Source of the DNA: Mangrovimonas sp. ST2L15 | GTDB taxonomy: Bacteria; Bacteroidota; Bacteroidia; Flavobacteriales; Flavobacteriaceae | Length of the DNA: 64,000 nucleotides | Direction: 5' to 3' | NCBI RefSeq assembly: GCF_001280515.1 | Contig: NZ_LBIQ01000028.1 | Location: 234,729-298,728, forward strand | Shown: positions 54,657 to 63,804 of the stretch, in pieces | Layout: every line of letters begins with the position of its first letter | Position numbering within the stretch: position 1 is the stretch's first letter | The notes under the pieces: generated by a model | Seen by the model: only the letters and a program-made list of their open reading frames with translations | What the model was told of the DNA's origin: nothing | Database searches by the model: none | Program-made: the position numbers and the translations under genes

Positions 54657-55271
54657 ATGAATTTAAAACTCAACCATTACATTGAAGCCTTGGGGTCCCA
54701 AGACATTTTGGAAAACCGCAAACAAATTCTTCAACCTTTAATTGATTACATCCAAGAAAAAGTAAACAAGAAGCAACCTGTAAGGCTGAACTTGATTTGC
54801 ACCCACAATTCTAGAAGAAGTCACCTATCACAAGTTTGGGCACAGACAATGGCTCATTACTTCCAAATCCCAAATGTTTCCTGTTATTCTGGTGGAACAG
54901 AGGCTACGGCACTTTTTCCCATGATTGCAAAAACACTTGAAAATACGGGATTTGACATCTTAAAATTATCAGATGAACCCAATCCTGTTTACAGTATTAA
55001 GTTTGATAAAAACGAACCTGCTATTATTGGATTTTCTAAAAAAATGGACGATCCTTTTAATCCATCTTCCTTGTTTGCAGCCATTATGACCTGCTCCCAA
55101 GCAGATGAAGGCTGTCCTTTTGTTCCTGGTGCCGAAGTACGAATTCCAGTAACGTTTGAAGATCCCAAGGCATTTGACAACACACCCCAACAGGCTGAAA
55201 AGTATCAAGAAAGATGCGATCAAATTGCTTCTGAATTTTATTATGTATTCTCCCAAATAACTAAGAACTAA
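54657..55271 (+). CDS. arsC: Arsenate reductase (low-molecular-weight phosphatase type)
   Basis: 204 aa, longer than the 130-aa thioredoxin-type ArsC owing to an N-terminal extension and a central insert. The phosphatase loop is CTHNSRRS (Cys about 48), and the two resolving cysteines spaced as in S. aureus ArsC appear in [14 protein letters not shown]. Reduces arsenate to arsenite with thioredoxin. Its stop shares one base with the acr3 start. Confidence 0.9.
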   Translation: MNLKLNHYIEALGSQDILENRKQILQPLIDYIQEKVNKKQPVRLNLICTHNSRRSHLSQVWAQTMAHYFQIPNVSCYSGGTEATALFPMIAKTLENTGFDILKLSDEPNPVYSIKFDKNEPAIIGFSKKMDDPFNPSSLFAAIMTCSQADEGCPFVPGAEVRIPVTFEDPKAFDNTPQQAEKYQERCDQIASEFYYVFSQITKN

Positions 55272-56305
55272 TGGCAATCAAAAAACTTAATTTTCTAGAT
55301 AAGAACCTGACACTTTGGATCTTTTTAGCCATGGCTGTTGGGGTTGGTTTGGGATACCTCCTACCTTCCATTCCAGATACCATTCAATCCTTCAGTAGTG
55401 GGACCACCAATATTCCCATTGCCATCGGACTCATTTTAATGATGTATCCACCTTTGGCTAAGGTTAACTACGCCTTGTTACCTAAGGTTTTTAAAAATGT
55501 GAAAATTTTGTCCATATCCCTTATTCTGAATTGGATTATTGGCCCGGTGTTGATGTTTGTTTTGGCTCTTATTTTTTTACAAGACGAACCAGAATATATG
55601 GTTGGCCTTATTTTAATCGGTTTAGCTAGGTGTATTGCCATGGTTTTGGTGTGGAATGATTTAGCCGAAGGAAGTAGTGAGTATGGCGCAGGTTTGGTGG
55701 CTTTAAACAGCATCTTTCAGGTATTTGCCTATAGTTTTTATGCTTGGATCTTCATTACCGTTCTCCCACCATACTTTGGATTTGAGGGTGCCATCGTAGA
55801 CATTTCAATTGGAACTATCGCTGAAAGTGTTGCTATTTATTTGGGTATTCCTTTTGTCATGGGCTTCTTAAGTAGAATCGTCTTGGTAAACATGAAGGGT
55901 GAGGATTGGTATCAAAACACCTTTATCACTACCATTTCGCCAATAACCTTAATTGCGCTTTTATTTACCATCGTGGTTATGTTCTCACTTAAAGGGGAGT
56001 TGATCGTTGAAATTCCTTTGGATGTGGTTAAAATTGCCATCCCTCTATTGATCTATTTTGCCTTCATGTTTATCATTGGCTTCTTTTTTACCAAAGCGAT
56101 GGGAGGCACTTATGATAAGACTGCATCAGTAGCCTTTACGGCAGCTGGAAACAATTTTGAATTGGCCATTGCGGTAGCGATTGCCGTTTTCGGACTCAAT
56201 TCTGGGCAAGCTTTTGCCGGAGTCATCGGCCCCCTAGTTGAAGTTCCAGCTCTCATCTTATTGGTGAAGGTATCCTTCTGGCTTAAAAGAAAATATTTTA
56301 CCTAA
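55271..56305 (+). CDS. arsB: ACR3 family arsenite efflux transporter
   Basis: 344 aa with ten hydrophobic helices. [19 protein letters not shown] (about 112-130) has the conserved essential Cys of Acr3. Exports As(III) driven by the membrane potential. Last gene of arsR-DUF6428-arsN-arsC-acr3. Confidence 0.93.
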   Translation: MAIKKLNFLDKNLTLWIFLAMAVGVGLGYLLPSIPDTIQSFSSGTTNIPIAIGLILMMYPPLAKVNYALLPKVFKNVKILSISLILNWIIGPVLMFVLALIFLQDEPEYMVGLILIGLARCIAMVLVWNDLAEGSSEYGAGLVALNSIFQVFAYSFYAWIFITVLPPYFGFEGAIVDISIGTIAESVAIYLGIPFVMGFLSRIVLVNMKGEDWYQNTFITTISPITLIALLFTIVVMFSLKGELIVEIPLDVVKIAIPLLIYFAFMFIIGFFFTKAMGGTYDKTASVAFTAAGNNFELAIAVAIAVFGLNSGQAFAGVIGPLVEVPALILLVKVSFWLKRKYFT

Positions 56306-56324
56306 GACTTTTACTATTTTTAAG

Positions 56325-56368
56325 TATTTCCCTTATCATGAATTAATTTTAATCTGATAAGGGGAATA
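56325..56368 (+). other. Hairpin after acr3
   Basis: TATTTCCCTTATCA (56325-56338) pairs with TGATAAGGGGAATA (56355-56368) around a 16-base loop; one base bulges. No T-run follows on the plus strand, so it may be a stabiliser or a weak/rho-type terminator of the ars operon. Confidence 0.45.
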
Positions 56369-56420
56369 TTTGGCAATCCATAAACGAAATAATACATTTG
56401 GGAATCATTATGAAATAAAA

Positions 56421-57404
56421 TTGACCCCTTTGAGACCTTTTTGGATTCTAATTTGCTTTTTAGTATTTCCTGCTGTCCTTTTTTCCCAATCAAATGGAAA
56501 GAAACGGTACATGAGTCCATGGGAAGTTATTGACTCCTTATTTATAGACCATGATTTGGAGAATTATTCCCTTCGCTTATTTTCAGATTATAAGGTAAAA
56601 TCCTTTAAACTGACTCATGATGATTTCAAAACCCGCTATGTTCCTAAAAACCGATTCAATTTAGGATTGGGAATTGCAAATAGCAAAGCCATGTTGGATG
56701 TTGGTTTTAATATTAGGAACGGAAACAGGGAAGTCACCAAACGCTTTGACCTGCAAGGGTCCTTTATCATCAGAAAACGGCATTACATAAACGGCTACTT
56801 TCAAATTTACAATGGCTATAACAACAAAAATGATTTGGGAGAAATCCCCCGTTTTAGAAGAGATGTAAAATCGAGAACTATTGGATTTAATTACCTCTAC
56901 ACATTTTCTGATATTGAATTTTCATATACTCTTTTGAAAGCAGGATTACCTAAGTTCCATAAAAACGTCTATGTTACAGGAGGTGTGGGGACTTTTGCTG
57001 TATTTGATTATTTTTCTGCTGATGGGAATATCCTACCTCCAGAAGTCACCAATGAACTTAATGAAGAACTGAAAATAAAAAGATATAATGGTCGTGCGGC
57101 AGGATTAATGGTAGGTCTCTTATCTGCTTTTGTTTTGCCAGAAAACATCATTGTGACCTTTACTGCAATGCCAGGAATTGCTCTAATGAATAAAAAAGTA
57201 ACCTTAGAAGACGACAGCTATCGGCCTAAGGATCCTTGGCTCTATAAACTGGACGCTTCATTAGCTGCTTCTTACAGTTTTAAAAGATACTACGCCACTT
57301 TATCTTATGAAACAGGTGTATATTCTACTGATTTTTCAGATTATAGATATACTTTTAACTTATCCACAGCGAAATTAACCTTAGGTTATAAGTTGAAATA
57401 CTAA
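56421..57404 (+). CDS. DUF4421-like outer membrane beta-barrel protein
   Basis: About 327 aa. The mature part has RFNLGLGIANSKAMLDVGFN and many alternating aromatic strands ending ...LTLGYKLKY, typical of a DUF4421-type outer-membrane barrel. There is no ATG before the signal peptide (FWILICFLVFPAVLFSQ); a TTG at 56421 is the best start and another TTG at 56370 would make a longer N-terminus. It overlaps the convergent ecsC-like gene by 4 bases. Confidence 0.72.
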   Translation: MTPLRPFWILICFLVFPAVLFSQSNGKKRYMSPWEVIDSLFIDHDLENYSLRLFSDYKVKSFKLTHDDFKTRYVPKNRFNLGLGIANSKAMLDVGFNIRNGNREVTKRFDLQGSFIIRKRHYINGYFQIYNGYNNKNDLGEIPRFRRDVKSRTIGFNYLYTFSDIEFSYTLLKAGLPKFHKNVYVTGGVGTFAVFDYFSADGNILPPEVTNELNEELKIKRYNGRAAGLMVGLLSAFVLPENIIVTFTAMPGIALMNKKVTLEDDSYRPKDPWLYKLDASLAASYSFKRYYATLSYETGVYSTDFSDYRYTFNLSTAKLTLGYKLKY

Positions 57405-58258
57405 AGTTTTTCAAAGGCTTTTTTAACAACCTCTTGACCATATTCACGTTCCAACCTTCTGATGGCAAAATGGGCTTTAGCCATTTTTTGAAAATGATCG
57501 ATGTAAACATAATTCAAACCACTACCTCCAGCCGCTCCAATAACAGGAACAGCTTGTGTGAGCAATTTTTCAGAAAACAATGCGCTCAATCGGCCAGCGA
57601 TGTTTGATACAAATTTGGAAAGCATATCTGACCCCAAATTTCCCGTGTATGCGATAGCGGTTGCTAAAGTTTTATTAAGTCCAGAATGAGTCATTTGATT
57701 GACAGCTGTAGACAACATATACCTAGTGGTATAGTAACTTGCCTCCATATCATCATCCCACTTTTTTTGTCCTCCCAAAGCAAAGACCTCCATACATGCC
57801 AGTTGACCTTCTAGGGAATAAATATCCTCCCCTTCACTCCTAGCAATATCCATTATAGAACGCATAATAAATTTGGTAGACACTCCTAACTCAGCAAAAA
57901 ACAAAGCCGTTCCTACTCCTGTAGCAGAACCAAAAAAGCCACTAGCGCCACCAGTCAATGTGACAACTCCTTTATATAAACCTTTTTTGGGCTTCTGAAA
58001 TTCTTTATCCTTTTGAATAGTTAGGAGATTCGCCTTAATAGTTGTCATCAATATCTTCTCAATACTATTCTGCAATTTAATTTGCACCTTGTTAGGTAGT
58101 TTCCTAACCGTAGATTCCAATCCATCCCCTACCATATTCAAAGACTTCATCAACCAAGTAGGGTGTTCCATAGCGTGTTTGGCCTCTGCCAGAATTTTGA
58201 GATCTGTCTGCTTTAAAGGGGTATCTATGTCATACTCAGCAGGAATATTTTCTTCCAT
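57401..58258 (-). CDS. EcsC family protein
   Basis: 285 aa. LTGGASGFFGSATGVGTALFFAELGVSTKFI (quoted in parts: TGGASGFFGSATGVGTALFF, about 107-126) and the Gly-rich VIGAAGGSGLNYVYIDHFQ near 243-261 are characteristic of EcsC-type proteins, hydrophobic and probably membrane-associated. In Bacillus, EcsC accompanies an ABC transporter; here it stands alone and its role is unknown. Confidence 0.88.
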   Translation of the reverse strand: MEENIPAEYDIDTPLKQTDLKILAEAKHAMEHPTWLMKSLNMVGDGLESTVRKLPNKVQIKLQNSIEKILMTTIKANLLTIQKDKEFQKPKKGLYKGVVTLTGGASGFFGSATGVGTALFFAELGVSTKFIMRSIMDIARSEGEDIYSLEGQLACMEVFALGGQKKWDDDMEASYYTTRYMLSTAVNQMTHSGLNKTLATAIAYTGNLGSDMLSKFVSNIAGRLSALFSEKLLTQAVPVIGAAGGSGLNYVYIDHFQKMAKAHFAIRRLEREYGQEVVKKAFEKL

Positions 58259-58489
58259 GGTTTGCGTGATTTGGTTAGGTTTTGCATAAAGTTAGCCATT
58301 ATTTCCAATAACAAATAAAATATCTTCAAATAGCTAATTATATAAAAAGCGTCCAAAAACACTCATTTCCAACTAACTTAAAATCAAACAATTCAAAAAC
58401 TTATTGTAATTTAGAGATATTCCCATACACCATTTCAGTTTTGAAGCCTACACTTTTTTTCGGATTAACCAACTTAAAAAAAACACATC

Positions 58490-59317
58490 ATGTTAGAAGG
58501 CTTTTTAAATATTGTTTACGGCTTAATTGCTTCACTCCTATTGATGAGTGTCGGATTTCTTTATGGACGTTACAAGGAACGGAAGAGGCAAAAAGGGAGT
58601 CCGTTGGAGAACTACCCTTTTTATCCATTTAGTCTAGACGATAAAAACATGTTACAATTTGATTTGAATTTGTTTAATCAAGCGGTATTAGAATTAAAGA
58701 AACATAAAAATTACCAGGCTGGCGAGCAATTAATTTTAATTGGAGAACAAAATAATGTCAGGCAAATTTTAAAGCATGAAGAACTCCATGCTTACAATAA
58801 ATTATATAAAATATATGATGGGGATAAGGTGCTGGATGATTCAGTACAATTTTTAGAAAACTACAAACGAATTGTGCGGCTTATAGGGGACAGCTTTCCA
58901 GATTGTGGCATAGAAATTCTGCTTCACAATTTAAGTAATCCTTACAAAGCATTGTACTGTATAAAAAATAACGTAACAGGTCGTAATATTGAGGCTCCGG
59001 CAACCAACCTGGTAATGGATTTAAAACGTAGAAACTCCATAAATGTGGACAAATTGAATTATGAATTGAATATTGGGTCTCGAAAATTTAAATGCACCAC
59101 CATTCCTATTTTCAAGGAAAAAACTGGTCTAGTTGGCGCTATTTGTATCAACGTGGACTATAATTATCTACAAAAAAAGGTTAAAAAAAATCCAGAATTG
59201 GTCAATCAATTTCTGGACACCATCTGTAAAGTGAATATGGTATTGGATGAGAATATTTTGAGCAAGCATGAATATGAATTGGCTCTAAATGGTAAAAGTC
59301 ATTTTAGGGATTTTTAA
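58490..59317 (+). CDS. Membrane-anchored YheO-type PAS sensor without HTH
   Basis: 275 aa. One N-terminal transmembrane helix (VYGLIASLLLMSVGFLYGRY, about 9-28), a linker, then a YheO-like PAS domain: GDSFPDCGIEILLHNLSNP (about 133-151), NNVTGRNIEAPATNLV, and VGAICINVDYN. YheO/DauR proteins normally carry a C-terminal HTH and no membrane helix; here the opposite is seen. Probably a membrane-bound ligand sensor or scaffold. Confidence 0.75.
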   Translation: MLEGFLNIVYGLIASLLLMSVGFLYGRYKERKRQKGSPLENYPFYPFSLDDKNMLQFDLNLFNQAVLELKKHKNYQAGEQLILIGEQNNVRQILKHEELHAYNKLYKIYDGDKVLDDSVQFLENYKRIVRLIGDSFPDCGIEILLHNLSNPYKALYCIKNNVTGRNIEAPATNLVMDLKRRNSINVDKLNYELNIGSRKFKCTTIPIFKEKTGLVGAICINVDYNYLQKKVKKNPELVNQFLDTICKVNMVLDENILSKHEYELALNGKSHFRDF

Positions 59318-59429
59318 TCTGAATCTATGCCTTTCTTTTGCCAATACCCGCCAGAAATAGCTTTATTCTTCTTTGATTTTTTAAGAAAATATTAAAACCA
59401 TCCTCCTATATTTTTTATAGGTTTACAAC

Positions 59430-59813
59430 ATGATGAAGCGAAAACAAATAACCCCTTTCCAATATGTATTTTCTATTTGGGGGTTGGTATTGTTACTCAT
59501 CGTTTCACCTTGTAAAGTCAGAAACTTTATTCAAGAAGAGCTGGGATTTCCTAAAACGGAGGTTTCCAACAAAAGCCAAACGACTTTAAAAAATATAAGT
59601 TGTCATTCCTTTGACAACCAAACCTTAGACTTTATATCAAAAAAGTCTGAGCCTACTAAGAAATTGTCTTTTAGCAATTTCGCATACCCGGTGGTTTGGG
59701 ACATTCAAAAAGCCATAGGGCCACTTTCAAAAATTAAGGAGATAGATTATCAAATCACCCCTCCTAAGCCCTATTACATTTTGTATCAAAACTTCAAGGA
59801 CTATTTAATTTAG
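59430..59813 (+). CDS. Hypothetical small membrane or secreted protein
   Basis: 127 aa with one N-terminal hydrophobic helix (YVFSIWGLVLLLIVSPCKV, about 9-27) followed by a polar, Ser/Lys-rich domain. No family recognised. It sits alone between the PAS-like and DsrE-like genes. Confidence 0.6.
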   Translation: MMKRKQITPFQYVFSIWGLVLLLIVSPCKVRNFIQEELGFPKTEVSNKSQTTLKNISCHSFDNQTLDFISKKSEPTKKLSFSNFAYPVVWDIQKAIGPLSKIKEIDYQITPPKPYYILYQNFKDYLI

Positions 59814-59833
59814 GCACCTTATAAGGGCACCAT

Positions 59834-59862
59834 ATCAGTTTCTATAAAACTGATTCCTCTTT
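59834..59862 (+). terminator. Possible weak terminator
   Basis: ATCAGTTT (59834-59841) pairs with AAACTGAT (59847-59854) around CTATA and is followed by TCCTCTTT. AT-rich stem and short T-run make it a weak candidate for the preceding small gene. Confidence 0.4.
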
Positions 59863-59975
59863 AAAATCTATAACAAATAAAACTCAAGGTTAACAGCATA
59901 TATGTTGCTACACCTTATTCTTTGCTTAGCTCTTTTCTTAGAGTTAAGCTGTTCAATACTTAAACAAATTTAACA

Positions 59976-60392
59976 ATGAATCGTATTTCATATTATATAA
60001 TCACTATGGTTTTCATACTCTTTGGAACCACCCATATTAAAGCGCAAAACACTAACAAACAAAACTATTTAGTTATCTCAAAAAACATCAAACAATTAAA
60101 TCCCATTTTATTAACTGCAAAGGAACTTCAAAATGAAGACGGGAAAACATTTGGAGATTTCATTGTCATCTTCTGCGGAAAAACAGTCTCAGAAATGGTA
60201 AACGACCCAGATTTGAATAAGCTACTAGAACAAGCTAAAGAGCAACATATTCAAATCTTGGCTTGCGGGTTATCCTTGAAAAAATTCCATATAAATCCTG
60301 AAGAATTACCAATTTCAATAAAAATTACTGAAAACGGTATTTTAAAAAGTTTTCAATTAATCAAAAAAGGATATTTCACACTAACCATTTAA
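59976..60392 (+). CDS. Secreted DsrE-like protein
   Basis: 138 aa with a signal peptide (ending HIKAQ). FGDFIVIFCGKTVSEMV, then ILACGLSLKKFHINPEELP with the single conserved Cys, matches DsrE/TusD-type sulfur-carrier folds. Periplasmic location is unusual. Stops 9 bases before the DoxD-DoxA gene, so a joint sulfur role is plausible. Confidence 0.7.
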   Translation: MNRISYYIITMVFILFGTTHIKAQNTNKQNYLVISKNIKQLNPILLTAKELQNEDGKTFGDFIVIFCGKTVSEMVNDPDLNKLLEQAKEQHIQILACGLSLKKFHINPEELPISIKITENGILKSFQLIKKGYFTLTI

Positions 60393-60401
60393 TAAAACAA
60401 C

Positions 60402-61421
60402 ATGAAACAAATTCATTATAAACAAAACGCTGGATTTCTCACTCTAGCTCTAAGATTGGTGATAGGTTGGACCTATTTTTCAGCTCTTTGGAGACGAACT
60501 GTATTAACTGATAAATTGAACCCAGATTTACCAGGATACATTGGAGAAAAATTCAACCATTTTTTACCTCATGCCTTAGGGATAAAGCCCATCATTCAAT
60601 ATTTAGTGGAACACCCCGATGCCTTGTGGATAAACATGTTAATTTTCACAATAATAGAAGGTCTTGTTGGCCTATTTATTATACTAGGATTGGGGACTCG
60701 CTTGATGAGTTTTGGAGTCTTTTTCTTGGCTATGGGTATTTTATTAGGTTCAGGCTGGATAGGCACTACCTGTTTGGACGAATGGCAAATAGGCATTTTG
60801 GGTATAGCCACAGGATTCACTCTTTTCTTAACTGGAAGCAGCCATTACTCCATGGATATCTGGTTGCTTAAAAAACATCCCTTTTTAAAGTCCAAAAAGT
60901 GGTTTTCGTGGTTGGGGTCTGGAGCATTACCTATTAAAGAAAGTCTTTTTAAAAATGTCGTTTTAATAGGCTCTTTCAGTATACTAGCAATCACTTTATT
61001 GACCAATCAAGTTTTTCATGGCGGTCTTTGGGGAACACTGCACAATAAATCTGTCAAACCAAATTTTGAACTTACCGAAGGCTCTTTTTCAAATAACGAA
61101 TTGTCTTTCGACATTTATAGAACTGAGGGTGTGGACGTATATGGTGCTTGGGTAATTGAAATTTCAGTTTTTGATGCGCATCAAAATCAAGTCATTCAAT
61201 TTGACTCAAAAGATTTGGCTGCCCTCCAACCAAAGCAAATTGACAATTATTATGTAGCTAAGGCAACCCCATCTAAGAATAGTTTAAAAGTACCTTTAGG
61301 TTCGAAAGCCAAAATTCATTTGAACCATCCTGATTTTAAAAACCTTCCTAAAGGAGCTTACACCATAACAATGACAGATATAAGTGGTGCCCAATGGCAT
61401 CTAGAAATTCCTAAAGACTAG
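60402..61421 (+). CDS. Thiosulfate:quinone oxidoreductase, DoxD-DoxA fusion
   Basis: 339 aa. N-terminal DoxD/DoxX-like membrane domain with helices such as LALRLVIGWTYFSALWRRTV and IIEGLVGLFIILGLGTRLMS, including the conserved WRR. From about residue 205 a DoxA domain faces the periplasm (PNFELTEGSFSNNELSFDIY, then ISVFDAHQNQ and ITMTDISGAQWHLEIP). In Acidianus, DoxD and DoxA are separate subunits oxidising thiosulfate to tetrathionate; here they are fused as in several bacteria. Confidence 0.85.
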   Translation: MKQIHYKQNAGFLTLALRLVIGWTYFSALWRRTVLTDKLNPDLPGYIGEKFNHFLPHALGIKPIIQYLVEHPDALWINMLIFTIIEGLVGLFIILGLGTRLMSFGVFFLAMGILLGSGWIGTTCLDEWQIGILGIATGFTLFLTGSSHYSMDIWLLKKHPFLKSKKWFSWLGSGALPIKESLFKNVVLIGSFSILAITLLTNQVFHGGLWGTLHNKSVKPNFELTEGSFSNNELSFDIYRTEGVDVYGAWVIEISVFDAHQNQVIQFDSKDLAALQPKQIDNYYVAKATPSKNSLKVPLGSKAKIHLNHPDFKNLPKGAYTITMTDISGAQWHLEIPKD

Positions 61422-61452
61422 GATACTTTTCAATACATCCTTTTGAGAATAA

Positions 61453-61478
61453 AAAAATCCGCCATAAGGCGGATTTTT
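61453..61478. terminator. Bidirectional terminator
   Basis: AAAAATCCGCC (61453-61463) and GGCGGATTTTT (61468-61478) with an ATAA tetraloop, an 11-bp perfect stem with U-tracts on both strands, between the convergent DoxDA and csbD genes. Confidence 0.92.
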
Positions 61479-61493
61479 AATTTTTATAACTAC

Positions 61494-61679
61494 TTACCAT
61501 TTGGCAATTTCTTCTCTCAATTCTTCCTTGGTCTTTCCTGTTTTTTCTTGGATTCTTCCAAGCATTTCATCAAACTTACCTTCTGCAAAAGTAAGGTCAT
61601 CATCAGTCAAATCGCCATAACTTTGTTTAACTTTTCCTTTTATTTGATTCCAGTTTCCTTTTAATTCTTCATTTGTCAT
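61494..61679 (-). CDS. CsbD family stress-response protein
   Basis: 61 aa. [24 protein letters not shown] (shown in part: [20 protein letters not shown]) and the [19 protein letters not shown] repeat are diagnostic of CsbD. Small, highly charged general-stress protein of unknown molecular role. Confidence 0.93.
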   Translation of the reverse strand: MTNEELKGNWNQIKGKVKQSYGDLTDDDLTFAEGKFDEMLGRIQEKTGKTKEELREEIAKW

Positions 61680-61878
61680 AATAAATTGATTTTAAGGTTC
61701 ATGTATAAAATTAAGGATTTGATGATCAAATTATCCTAATTAAAACTTAGGATTGTCTTAAAGGAATGTTATTTATTAAAGCAGAGTTCTTTCTTTCTAT
61801 TTCATTTTTCATTTTGAAAACAGAAAAGGCAGCCCAATTGGCCACCTTTTCCGATCTTAATTCATTTTCATCCTTTTA

Positions 61879-62337
61879 CTACTTCTGAATAGGTACCGCA
61901 TCAAACGGATCTACCATGGCGATAAATAACACACAAGGATCACCTTTCAGGCATTTTGCAGTATGGGGTTTTTTAGCTGGTCCGTAGGCATACGAACCTG
62001 CTTTGAGCACTTGCGTTTTCTCACCTTCATAAGTAACCTCCATAGTACCAGAAATCAATATCATTCGTTCAGGTGAAGTGTGCGTATGTTTCATAATGAA
62101 AGTATCAGGTTCTACCTTGAAGAGAAAATCTAAATTTGGCTTTTCTATATCCCCATGTAAAATGGTAAATGTACACCCTGGAAAAAAATCTGGGGCAGGA
62201 TTCCATTTTAGGGTTGGACTATCGGCTGAAACGGCATAAGACATTTCTGCTGTTTGGGCATTTAATTGAATTCCCAAAAGGAACAAAACCACGAACATCA
62301 TGGTTTTTAAATTGAATTTAAAAACTGCTTTTTTCAT
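61879..62337 (-). CDS. Secreted cupin domain protein
   Basis: 152 aa with signal peptide (ending IQLNAQ). A single cupin barrel: FIMKHTHTSPERMILISGTMEV (in part MKHTHTSPERMILISGTME, about 81-99) provides the metal-binding His, and AGSYAYGPAKKPHTAKC the last His. ChrR-like or dioxygenase-like; substrate unknown. Confidence 0.85.
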   Translation of the reverse strand: MKKAVFKFNLKTMMFVVLFLLGIQLNAQTAEMSYAVSADSPTLKWNPAPDFFPGCTFTILHGDIEKPNLDFLFKVEPDTFIMKHTHTSPERMILISGTMEVTYEGEKTQVLKAGSYAYGPAKKPHTAKCLKGDPCVLFIAMVDPFDAVPIQK

Positions 62338-62545
62338 ATCGGAAGGTTTTAGTTATCTCTATAAGATACAACATTTATCTAATTACCTCACCTTAAATCA
62401 TTTAAAACTCCCTTGAGCAAAATCAAAATTAATAAGAGTAATAAAAATGATGTTACAAATCAAAAATAATTTCTAGGCAAATAATCAACTTTTAATTTTA
62501 TATTTGATATAAAAACCTGCTTCTCAAGTAATTAAAAGGCTATTC

Positions 62546-63712
62546 ATGACCAACAAAAAAAACAGACAGAATAAATGGTATCACATCACTCTATGTTATG
62601 TCATATTATTTTTGGTTCCCTTCACAATAATAGGTCAACAAACAACTGACTCCACATCGAATGAAAAGTCTTCAAAATTTGACAAATTCAACAAAAAAGC
62701 TGAATATTTATTCACCTATATACCTGTCCCCATTTATTCCTATTCATCGGAAGCCGGTCACACCTATGGTCTTGCCAAATTCAATGTGTTTAACCTTTAT
62801 AAAAATGATACACTTACCAAACCATCGCGACTGTCAGAAGTGGTCACTTTCTCCTCAGAAGGAAGAATAAATGCATCTGTTTCGACCGATTTAATGTTTA
62901 AAAACAATGACTATTTAATTATTAGCTACATCAACTATAAAAAAACGCCGGAGTACTTTTTAGGTATTGGTAATGATGTCTCCATTGATGATATCGAACA
63001 GATTTCAACCAATCGATTTAAATTTGAAGCCTGGGGCCTTAAAAAGATGAAAGTCAAGAACCTTTATGCGGGGATTGGTTTGGACCTCACAGATTATTTT
63101 GATATTGAAGCAAATCCCGATAGTTACCTCTACTCCAACAATGTCATTGGTAATGAAGGTGGCTTTGCTTTTGGTCTAAAAGCGATTGCAGCAATTGAGG
63201 GTAGAGAAAACCGATACAATGCCCAAGGCGGCCATTTTGCTCAAATATCCTACACTCTTTACCCCTCGTTTCTAGGTAGTGAATTCAAATTCTCGAGTTG
63301 GGAGATTGACCTCAGAAAATACATAAACCCATGGAACAATCACATCATTGCTTTTCAAGCCACGACCTTTGGAACTAGTGGTGACGTACCTTTCTATACA
63401 CTTGCACAATTAGGTGGAGATAAACAAATGAGAGGGTATTATAAAGGTGCTATACGAGATAAAATCTTGGTTGATTCTCAAGTAGAATATCGTTTACCCA
63501 TATGGAACATCTTTGGAATGGTAGGTTGGGTAGGAACCGGTAGAGTAGCATCCAAATATCGCGATTTAAAACTGGATGGATTTTGGCTTAATTATGGCGC
63601 GGGGTTGCGAATTATGGTTGACAGTAAGCACCAAACCAATCTAAGATTTGATTGGGGATTTGGTCCAAATGGCATCCATGGTTTCAATATTAGTTTTGCA
63701 GAAGCATTTTAA
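62546..63712 (+). CDS. Omp85-type (BamA/TamA, surface antigen D15) outer membrane protein
   Basis: 388 aa, a barrel without POTRA domains. After a signal peptide, the N-terminal YSSEAGHTYGLAKFN and then QLGGDKQMRGYYKGAIRDK (about 291-309), the RGY loop of the Omp85 family, then NYGAGLRIMVDSKHQTNLRFD near the end and a terminal Phe (SFAEAF). Such short members are often linked to phosphodiesterase or lipid-export systems; partner not visible here. Confidence 0.85.
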   Translation: MTNKKNRQNKWYHITLCYVILFLVPFTIIGQQTTDSTSNEKSSKFDKFNKKAEYLFTYIPVPIYSYSSEAGHTYGLAKFNVFNLYKNDTLTKPSRLSEVVTFSSEGRINASVSTDLMFKNNDYLIISYINYKKTPEYFLGIGNDVSIDDIEQISTNRFKFEAWGLKKMKVKNLYAGIGLDLTDYFDIEANPDSYLYSNNVIGNEGGFAFGLKAIAAIEGRENRYNAQGGHFAQISYTLYPSFLGSEFKFSSWEIDLRKYINPWNNHIIAFQATTFGTSGDVPFYTLAQLGGDKQMRGYYKGAIRDKILVDSQVEYRLPIWNIFGMVGWVGTGRVASKYRDLKLDGFWLNYGAGLRIMVDSKHQTNLRFDWGFGPNGIHGFNISFAEAF

Positions 63713-63804
63713 CATCCAAAATTTTCAACCATGGAACAATGGTGATTAAAAATAGAAAGGATACTCCAACCCTTGCCCGCAACATGAAAAATCCACAACG
63801 AATT

